This document shows positions 6,048-14,100 of a stretch of DNA of 21,250 bases, in pieces. Position 1 is the first letter of the stretch; every line of letters starts with the position of its first letter. The notes beneath the pieces are model-generated. The model was given only the letters and a program-made list of their open reading frames with translations, did not search any database and was not told where the DNA came from. The DNA comes from JAZLFH01 sp045615705 (lineage in GTDB: Bacteria > Bacillota > Clostridia > UMGS1883). Position numbers and translations under genes: made by a program. The stretch covers positions 1 through 21,250 of the forward strand of contig JAZLFH010000007.1 in NCBI GenBank assembly GCA_045615705.1, given 5' to 3'.

Positions 6048-7667
6048 ATGGAATTGTGGACACCCGAAGAAAAGTTGAACTATATCTATGCTTTTATGAA
6101 ATATGACAACAAGGATATAGAACTTGACTTTTGGCAGGACGATTTTATACAGAATAGAAGCCGGTTTATAAGCCTTTTAAAATCAAGACAGACTGGTTTT
6201 TCTTTTATCGTTTCAATCAAAGGACTTGTAAAAGCATTAGACCCGGCAAGAACAAAATATACAAAACAGTTTGTTTCATACAACGAAGACGACGCACAGG
6301 AAAAAATACGCTATGCCCGTGAGTTTTACGAATCAATCCCGGATAGATATAAAAAGAAATTGGTACACTCTACCGCTACAATGCTAGAGTTTGAGGATAT
6401 AGGCGGAAAAACTACAAGCCGTTTGATTAGTTTACCGTGCAGACCGCCACGAGGTAAAAACGGCGATGTTTGTTTAGATGAGTTCGCAATTTATCTTCCT
6501 AGATTATCAAAAGAAATCTACACGGCAGCTTCATTCTGTACCCTGCGTAGAGGTTGTATAGAAGTAGGTAGCACGCCATTAGGAACAATCGGCAAGTTTT
6601 ATGAAATCTGTACAGACAGAGAAAAGTACAAGAGTTTTGACCGCTATTTTATTCCGTGGTGGTATGCAAAAGTAATGTGCAAGGACGTTAAAAACGCCGT
6701 TGTTTCTGCAAAAGATATGTCTACAGAAGAGCGTGTTTTAACTTTCGGAACTGACAGACTTATAGCACTTTATCAAAACTCTACGCTTGAGGATTTTCAG
6801 CAGGAATGTGAGTGTACTTTCATTGATTCCGCAAGTTCTTATATTTCACTTGAATTGATTTACTCGAATACTCCCGGAAGACGTGAGGACGATGTTCCAG
6901 TAAATATTGAAAATGATGAGGAATACTTCAACGCAAAAAGAAACATCGAAGTAAAAGCCTTTAAAGACGCTGACGAACTTATTTTACAGTATAACCCGGA
7001 TATTCACGGCTCACCTTTATTTATGGGGTTTGACGTTGGGCGAAATCACGACGCTACAGTTTTTTACATCATCGGGAAAGTTAAGGATAAGAAAAAATCA
7101 GTCGCACGAATTGAAATGAGAAACGCAACTTTTGACGCTCAAAGAAATGTATTCAGAAAGTTAATGAACCAGTTACCAATTTTTAGGGCTTGTATTGATA
7201 TGACAGGTATCGGGCGAGATTTGGCAGAAACAATGAAAACGGAATACGGCGAACGTGTAGAACCTTATCTTTTTTCAATGCAGTCTAAAGAAATCTTGGC
7301 AATGGGTGTAAAAACTGGACTTGAAAGGGTTGAGTTTGAACTTGAAAATGACAGAGATTTTCATTCACAGATTCACTCGATTAAGCGTACACCTTCATCG
7401 GGTGGTAGTTTTAGATATGACGCTGAACGAAATGATAAAGGACACGCCGACGCTTTTTGGGCGTGGGCTTTGGCAAATCATGCAGCAACAGAAGACACAG
7501 GAGCACCGGGATTCTATTCAGAATATGCTAGAAATAAAGATATTATCGTGGTAAACTCTATAAATAGCGAAGAACTCTCAAATAGCACCGCTTCACAACT
7601 GACCCACCGAAGCGGTAAATCCTTATCATCAGTTTTAAGGAGAGTTCAACGTGGAAACATCAAGTAA
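6048..7667 (+). CDS. terL: Terminase large subunit
   Basis: 539 aa with both catalytic parts of a packaging motor. The ATPase has a Walker A variant in LLKSRQTGFSF (residues 43-53), Walker B VCLDEF with D144/E145, and the coupling motif VGSTPLG (about 173-179). The C-terminal RNase H-like nuclease shows FMGFDVG (D329), ACIDMTGIG (D384) and HADAFWAWA (D468), so the three metal-binding Asp are in place. It pumps DNA into proheads and cuts concatemers. TerS is 4 nt upstream, and the portal start overlaps its last 17 nt. Length and motif order are normal. Whether packaging is headful or cohesive-end cannot be read here. Confidence 0.95.
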   Translation: MELWTPEEKLNYIYAFMKYDNKDIELDFWQDDFIQNRSRFISLLKSRQTGFSFIVSIKGLVKALDPARTKYTKQFVSYNEDDAQEKIRYAREFYESIPDRYKKKLVHSTATMLEFEDIGGKTTSRLISLPCRPPRGKNGDVCLDEFAIYLPRLSKEIYTAASFCTLRRGCIEVGSTPLGTIGKFYEICTDREKYKSFDRYFIPWWYAKVMCKDVKNAVVSAKDMSTEERVLTFGTDRLIALYQNSTLEDFQQECECTFIDSASSYISLELIYSNTPGRREDDVPVNIENDEEYFNAKRNIEVKAFKDADELILQYNPDIHGSPLFMGFDVGRNHDATVFYIIGKVKDKKKSVARIEMRNATFDAQRNVFRKLMNQLPIFRACIDMTGIGRDLAETMKTEYGERVEPYLFSMQSKEILAMGVKTGLERVEFELENDRDFHSQIHSIKRTPSSGGSFRYDAERNDKGHADAFWAWALANHAATEDTGAPGFYSEYARNKDIIVVNSINSEELSNSTASQLTHRSGKSLSSVLRRVQRGNIK

Positions 7668-9291
7668 TTCTATTATTCCAGTTGCAAAAAGTATAATGCC
7701 CGAACCTATCGACGTTAAAAGGGAACTGGAAAAAGTAAAACGCTATTCAAACCGATTCAAAAACACAAATTATTTTAAGCAGACTGAAAGCGGTTTTCAA
7801 TCATCATTCTTTGACCCATTATCAGATGTAGAGAATATTTATGGTAATTTACGAACCGCAGATAGACACATGAACCGTGAAGTTGATTGTCAAACTTTAC
7901 GCAGAGTGTCAAAAAAAGCGTGGATAATCAATTTATGCATTACCAATGTTCAAAAGAAAATCAGACCTTTTCTGAAACCTTCTACAAACAGAAACTTACG
8001 GGGTTTTGTTGTTAAGAAAACCGGCGAAGATGTAATTAAAGCAGCAGGAAAGAAGTCTAAAGAGCGTGAAACAATCGAGCAGTTTTTGCTTAACACTGGA
8101 TTTGAAAAATCTAGTGACCGTGACAACTTTGTTAGATTCTGTACAAAAATTATCCGTGATACTCTTGAAATTGACCAAGTAGCCACTGAACTCGGATTCA
8201 CAAAAGCCGGAAGACCTTACGCATTTTGGGCGGTAGACGGTGCGACTATTGAAAAGGTTTTGCCCGACCAAGAAAACCCTTACAACATTAAACACGTTCA
8301 AATTATCAACTCAATTCCACAGGCATTTTACCCGGAAGGAACATTGATTTTTGACTATCAGAATCCACGAACTGACGTAAACTTTTCATTTTATGGTTAC
8401 TCATACGTTGAACAGGCTATAGACCTTATTACAAGCAATATCAACGCTTTTACATACAATGCAGGATTCTTCACAGAAAATAAACTTCCTAGAGGTATGC
8501 TTTTACTTGACGGAAACGCTTCACAGGAAACTGTAGAGCAAATGGAAGAGTATTTAGTTGATATTATGAGCGGCACAACTGCAAACCAGTGGAGAGTGCC
8601 AATCATTCCGGCAGGAAACGGCAAGGGTGGAGAATCTAACAGTATCAAATGGGTGTCGCTTAATGGAACTAACCGGGAAATGGAATTTCAAGGTTGGTTA
8701 GATTTCCTTACAAGCGGTATTGTTTCGCTTTTTGGTTGCAGCATGGAAGAACTGGGGTTGCATAGTTCAAAATCACAACCAGTTTTTGAAAGAAACACTG
8801 CACCCGAAATTGAAGCGTCAAAATCCCTTGTTTTGGGTGATATGTTGGCGTTCTTGCAGCAATACATCAATCAGATTGTAGAAAAGGTTTTTCCGGGTTA
8901 TGAAATTGAGTTTGTAGGCTACGAAAGAGACGACCCTAAGCAAGTTCTTGATATTGCAAAAGGTGAACTTGAATCTTACAAGACACTTAATGAAGTGAGA
9001 CAGGAAAAAGGACTTCCAAAAATTGAAGCGGACTGGGCTGACAAATGCCCTGCAAATCCTCAATTTGTTCAAATGTATCAATCGGCACAAATGGACGGCG
9101 GTGGAGACATGGAAGACCCGGACGCAGCAGAGGACGAAGGCGGAGAAAATAACGACGCATGGAATGATGTAAACGGCGGTGATTCAGAAGAACAGGAAAC
9201 GGACACAGAAAACGAAGAAGATAAACCGCTTGACTTTGGAAGTAGTGACACTGACGAAGGTGTTAATAAATCACTGACATACTGGATATAG
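7651..9291 (+). CDS. Portal protein
   Basis: 546 aa, GTG start with AAGGAG (7637-7642) at a good distance. The core fits the phage portal family: a wing region, then the stem/crown segment SNINAFTYNAGFFTENKLPR, written here as AFTYNAGFFTENKLPRG, then IVSLFGCSMEELGL and the helical region to about 460. Residues about 481-535 are a very acidic, disordered tail, after which the protein ends VNKSLTYWI. Portals form the dodecameric DNA channel at one capsid vertex and bind TerL. The acidic tail with a terminal KSL motif is unusual and matches motifs seen in the downstream proteins. Function is firmly supported by the TerL-portal-MuF order. Confidence 0.9.
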   Translation: METSSNSIIPVAKSIMPEPIDVKRELEKVKRYSNRFKNTNYFKQTESGFQSSFFDPLSDVENIYGNLRTADRHMNREVDCQTLRRVSKKAWIINLCITNVQKKIRPFLKPSTNRNLRGFVVKKTGEDVIKAAGKKSKERETIEQFLLNTGFEKSSDRDNFVRFCTKIIRDTLEIDQVATELGFTKAGRPYAFWAVDGATIEKVLPDQENPYNIKHVQIINSIPQAFYPEGTLIFDYQNPRTDVNFSFYGYSYVEQAIDLITSNINAFTYNAGFFTENKLPRGMLLLDGNASQETVEQMEEYLVDIMSGTTANQWRVPIIPAGNGKGGESNSIKWVSLNGTNREMEFQGWLDFLTSGIVSLFGCSMEELGLHSSKSQPVFERNTAPEIEASKSLVLGDMLAFLQQYINQIVEKVFPGYEIEFVGYERDDPKQVLDIAKGELESYKTLNEVRQEKGLPKIEADWADKCPANPQFVQMYQSAQMDGGGDMEDPDAAEDEGGENNDAWNDVNGGDSEEQETDTENEEDKPLDFGSSDTDEGVNKSLTYWI

Positions 9292-9304
9292 ACGGACTAG
9301 GAAC

Positions 9305-11116
9305 ATGAACAAGACTGTCAACAGAATTACTACAATTAAAATATCAGATATTACAGTGGGAAATCGTGAAGCGAAGTTTGAGCAACTTGAAAAATGCTTG
9401 AATGGTGAAAAAACGGTTATTATTCCGGCAGACAATACCCGAAAACTTCCCGATGTAAATATTAAAATCAAAGACTATTCTCAAGAAAAGATTCAGAAGG
9501 CTTTACGTACAATGTCTATGTCTTTGGGAGTACCGCTAAAAGCTGCAAAAGGCGAGATATTCTTTTACAAGGCACAGGAAGACTTAACTAATAAATGGTG
9601 TATGTTCTTTTCGGAGTTTGTTCATAATACTTATGATTTTGTTACAGATTACTTTGACCTTCCAAAGAAAACCGTAATGTCAAAGTCTGAAAATCTTACG
9701 CATAAAGGCAAGATTCTCTATTACCCGGAAAGCGGAGAGCCAATCAAACAAAAAGACTGGGAAAAGTTTGTAAAGAATCTTGAAAAGTTCTTAAACCGCA
9801 ATATCACAGATTCAAGCAAGAAAATAATTTTACAGTCTCAAAGTTTGGCAAAAATACTTGACCGTATGCTTAGATATAACACTTTGGAAGCCGTAAAAAA
9901 ATTACAGTTGGATAAAGTGGAATATCACGGGAAATCTTTCGACTGGATAAGTGATTCAGTAAAGAACATGAAGGATATTTTTGGGAATAGTTTTGAACGT
10001 TCCGAAATGGCAAGAATTGAAACACTCACACAGTCGGCAGCAACGGAAGTAACAAACGTTACCGACAAAATGCGTGGGGAAATAAAGCAGATTCTTATTG
10101 ACGGCGTAAAAGGACGTAAAAGCAAAGGGCAGGTATCGCAATCACTTTTTGACAAAATGGTAGGTGATAGCAGAGATTTTCAACGCCTTGCAGATACAGA
10201 GATTCAGAACGCCTTTAATAATTCCTTTATCCGGGAAGAAGTATATCACGCTACAGAGGGCGAAAAAGTCTATTTTGAAAGAATTGAAGTTATGGACGAT
10301 AACACTTGCCCTCATTGCCGGGAAATGAACGGCAAAATAGCAGTATGGAGCGAAAAGCCGCTGAACGACGAAAACGCACACGACGGAATAGCAGATTATG
10401 TTATTTGGGAAGGCAAAGAATGGAGCAATAGAGGCTATAAAGTTTGTACTGGAGTTTTCCACCCTTATTGTCGTGGAACATGGGTTAGATATGATAAGAA
10501 CTTTTCAAGCGTAAACGCACTTGTAGCAGAAAAAAGCAACAATGCTAAAAAATGGAACAATGCAGTTGCAAAAGCTACAGAAGAGTACAAGGCAAAAGGT
10601 ATAGAAAATCCCGACGATTCAACAAAAGGCTTTACAGACAGAATCAACGAACTTTTCAAAAGTGATTCCGTAGAAAAATCTTTGACATGGAGCGGACACA
10701 AACTACAGGATAGAAAAATTTTTCGGGGGCTGAACATATCCATAGAAAACCGCAAAGGCAGCGTAAGACGTGGCACTGATAGCGACGGGCACGAATGGTC
10801 TATAAGAATGAATTACGACTACGGCTATATCCGTGGAACGGTAGGCGTGGACGGCGACCATGTAGATTGTTATTTAGGCGACAACGAAAACGCAAAGAAT
10901 GTTTACATAATTCATCAGAAAATACCGGGAACAAAGAAGTATGACGAAGACAAAGTAATGTTAGGTTTTAACACTTTGGAAGAAGCAAAAAAAGCATACT
11001 TTTCACAGTATGACAAACCCGGATTCTTTGGCGATGTTGAGACCGTTCCTTTTGAAACATTCAAAAAACATATTCTACAAAAGAAACAACACGGAAAGAA
11101 AATCACTTTCAAATAA
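9305..11116 (+). CDS. MuF-type head protein fused to InPase-like domain
   Basis: 603 aa. Residues about 1-400 form a phage head morphogenesis protein (Mu gpF/SPP1 gp7 type) with the diagnostic zinc-like C-terminus: CPHC (335-338) and HPYCRG (386-391). A charged linker contains VEKSL (456-460). Residues about 464-595 resemble the pyrophosphatase-like 'InPase' domain of phage polyvalent proteins. It has SGHKLQDRKIFRGLNISIE and then YGYIRGTVGVDGDHVDCYLG with an Asp-rich centre (D517, D519, D522). MuF proteins enter the virion in low copy and are often ejected with DNA, so the fused domain is probably a delivered effector; its substrate is unknown. Start ATG is preceded by TAGGAA. Confidence 0.87.
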   Translation: MNKTVNRITTIKISDITVGNREAKFEQLEKCLNGEKTVIIPADNTRKLPDVNIKIKDYSQEKIQKALRTMSMSLGVPLKAAKGEIFFYKAQEDLTNKWCMFFSEFVHNTYDFVTDYFDLPKKTVMSKSENLTHKGKILYYPESGEPIKQKDWEKFVKNLEKFLNRNITDSSKKIILQSQSLAKILDRMLRYNTLEAVKKLQLDKVEYHGKSFDWISDSVKNMKDIFGNSFERSEMARIETLTQSAATEVTNVTDKMRGEIKQILIDGVKGRKSKGQVSQSLFDKMVGDSRDFQRLADTEIQNAFNNSFIREEVYHATEGEKVYFERIEVMDDNTCPHCREMNGKIAVWSEKPLNDENAHDGIADYVIWEGKEWSNRGYKVCTGVFHPYCRGTWVRYDKNFSSVNALVAEKSNNAKKWNNAVAKATEEYKAKGIENPDDSTKGFTDRINELFKSDSVEKSLTWSGHKLQDRKIFRGLNISIENRKGSVRRGTDSDGHEWSIRMNYDYGYIRGTVGVDGDHVDCYLGDNENAKNVYIIHQKIPGTKKYDEDKVMLGFNTLEEAKKAYFSQYDKPGFFGDVETVPFETFKKHILQKKQHGKKITFK

Positions 11117-11131
11117 AAATTATAAACAAGA

Positions 11132-11163
11132 TTGTCAATAGAAAGTTTAAGTTTTGTTATACA
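11132..11163 (+). promoter_or_regulatory. Possible promoter before the giant gene
   Basis: TTGTCA (11132-11137) and an extended -10-like TGtTATACA ending at 11163 stand 20 nt apart, longer than ideal. They fall in the 83-nt gap before the 1808-aa gene, the only noncoding stretch between portal block and polyvalent block. The call is weak and could be chance in AT-rich DNA. Confidence 0.3.
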
Positions 11164-11199
11164 TTACTTTACTTTTAGATATATTTTGGGAGGTAAACA

Positions 11200-14100
11200 A
11201 TGGCTATTGTTTTCGGATTCATGGAGCGTTATAGAAAACATACCGAATGGGAAGAGATTCAGAAATCACTCTCCCATAAGTATATTAGACGCTATCCAAA
11301 GAAAACGGGCAAAGGTTGGAACTATGTCTATACAGACAGTTGGAAACACCCGTTTAAGGCACTTTTAGAGTGTTTTGGAATCAAGAAACAGAGGGTAGAA
11401 GACGACTACGCAAAGAACGAAATCAAGAAAGATTACGGCGTAGATAAAAATACTTTTGCCGCTCATGTTCTTGAATATTTCACAAACAAAATTAAATGGG
11501 ATAATCTTTTCTCGAAAAAAGAAAAAAGAGACAAGTATAAAAAGCCGGAAACACAACAGTCGGTAAAAGAACGTGCTGCGGCTAAAGTTGTGGCTGAAAA
11601 GAAAGAAAAGAAACCTTCTGACGATAAACTTCTTGTAAACCGTTCTTTAATGCGTAAAGTTTGGAGTATTTATAGCGTTGAAGGGCAGAGAGTAGAAGCG
11701 GAAGAAAGCGAAGCTGAAAAGACTGCTAACCGCTCAAATGCCATGAAGGGAAATAAAAACGCTGCCAAAAACGGCGTATTTGAAGACTTAACAGGAGATA
11801 GCGGAAATGGAAACAATAACACTGAAATTAAGCCGGACGGATTATCCAATAGTAATGAAAACTTACGGACTGGACGGAGCGAAGGAACAGGCAATAAGAA
11901 TGTGCTTGGCACAGAAAGCAGAACTGACGGAAGCGAACCTTTATTCAGTTCTAGCGAACTTGGAAGAGGACTTGCAGAATCAGACGGCAATGATGTCAAC
12001 ACAGGAAGAGGACGAATAACAAAAGGACAGGCTAGAAAAATCCGTGAACAGTGTCGGGAAATCTTAAAGAAAGACGACAAGGATATTACGGACGCTGATA
12101 AGGTTATTTTGTCTCAATATGTTGGAGCAGGTGGAACAGACGAAGAAGGAAGCAGCAATAGCGGTGTTCTTTACGAGTTCTATACGCCACGCAATGTAAT
12201 TTCCAAAGTATGGCAGATTGTAGATAAATACAACCCTAGACAGGATAAAAGAGTTATTGAGCCTTCTAGTGGTATTGGACGCTTTGCGGAAGGAAGAAAA
12301 GAAAAGTTCACGATGTTTGAACTTGAAAAAGAATCTGCAAGAATTGCTCATATTTTGCACCCGGAAGCTGAAATAGTACAAGGTGCTTTTCAAGAAAATT
12401 TCTTGAAGAACAAAAAAGGACGGTTTGCACAAAAGAACTTTGAAAAGTTTGATGTAGCGGTAGGAAATCCACCATACGGCGAATATTCCGGCAAATATAA
12501 GGGTATGGGTGAAGGCAAAGAGTTTAAACGCTATGAATCTTACTTTATGGCAAAAACTCTTGATACTCTTGAAGACGGCGGAATTATGGCAATGGTTGTT
12601 CCTAGTGGTTTTATGGACGGTAAAACTTCTTACGGAAAAGACCTTGAAAAGATTGTCGGTAAGGCTGAACTTCTTGAAGCGTGGAGACTTCCTAACGGAA
12701 CTTTTGACAGTACAGATATTGGAACTGATATTGTTGTATTCCGTAAAGGCAAAGGAACAACTACAGAAGCACTTACAAAATACTTTGAAAACAATCCCGA
12801 CCATGTAGCCGGAGAAGTATCTACACGAATCGGACGCTTTGGAGAAGAAACATACATTAAACCAAAAGACGGCGAAGATTTTGAAAGTGCAGTTGCAAAT
12901 ATCAATGTAGGAAAATCAGAGATTGAAGCCGAAATCAAGAAAGCTGCTGAAAAGATTGCAACCGTTGAAGAAAAGCCAAAGGCAAGCCCAATTACTTCTA
13001 AAACAAAGTTTGGCGACACTGTAAAAGTAAAAAGTGGTGTCGGCGTTGTTACTGGATATATTCAGAGAAACCGCAAGACTATAGGCGTTAAGGTAAATGT
13101 AGACGGTAAGAGCGAAGATGTAATTTTTACAGACGAGCAGCAGGAAAAGCGAAACCGAAGCGAAGCAATGAAAGGCAATAAGAACGCCGAAGGTGAGCAT
13201 AATTACCCTATAAGCCCGGACGCTCATATTATCGACGCTGCGGAGTTTAACAAGAAATACGGAAAGCAGATTGACCCTAAAGATTTGCCTATTTGGAAGG
13301 TTACTGACAAGTTCGGTAATGTCGATATGACTAAACTTTCAGAAGAGCAAAAGGAATATGTTAAGAGTAGCGACCACTTCATTAAAGACGGTGAAGTTTA
13401 TACAAATGCCGTAAACTTTGCGAGTGGTAATATCCGTGAAAAACTTAGTAATCTTGACGAAAACGACCCACAGTATGAACTTAAAAAATCTCTTCTTGAA
13501 GAAGTTTGCCCGGTTGAAAAGAAAATCGGACAGTTTACACTCTCACCAATTACAGACTGGGCAAGAGAATACAAGACTAAAGACGGAATGAGCCTTATTA
13601 ACGGATTCTATGAATGGGCAGGGTATGGCGGTTCGGGTGATTCACCTATTACCCGTGAAGAAATCCCACCAATGCTTAACTGGCAAGATATTAGAGATTT
13701 TATCGAAAAAATACCGCTTAAACTTGAAAAAGGAGAAGCCGGAACAGACGATAAAAAGGGAAAGGAACGCTACAGGGAAAATAAAAAGCAGCAGAGACGA
13801 GATACTGCAATAAAACTGTTTAACCGCTACTTACAGGAAGGATTGAGCCTTGAAGACCAAAAAGACTTAACCGCCGCATGGAACTTGAAGAGCACTTCTT
13901 TTGTAAACCCGGATTATACAAAGATTCCTATTTTTGTGGACGGTATGAGTTCTCATAAAGGAAAGAAGCCGTTTAATCTTACCGAGCAACAGATAAAGGG
14001 AATTTCTACACTTGTAAACAAGGGAACTGGACTTCTTGCTTATGATGTAGGTGTAGGAAAAACTGCTTGCGGAATCGTCGCTACTGTAAATCAGATTCAG

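Noticed and set aside
11121..11145. Similarity of acaagattgtcaatagaa to the start of the MuF gene (acaagactgtcaacagaa near 9308)
   Set aside because: Two mismatches over about 18 nt in AT-rich DNA; too short to claim a duplication or an att-like repeat.
11132..11368. Frame of 78 codons overlapping the start of the giant gene
   Set aside because: It lacks a ribosome-binding site and ends in a shadow of the true N-terminus; the frame at 11200 has GGGAGG and continues for 1808 codons.
12064..12804. Long minus-strand frame of 246 codons opposite the methylase domain
   Set aside because: The product is Phe/Cys/Ser-rich nonsense typical of the reverse of a Lys/Glu-rich gene. There is no ribosome-binding site, and the + frame has intact methylase motifs.
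12509..12808. Leu-rich + strand frame inside the methylase domain, checked as a second nested gene
   Set aside because: Unlike the frame at 11807, the main frame here is a conserved domain and the inner product is a Leu/Lys-rich frame shift of it without a start signal.
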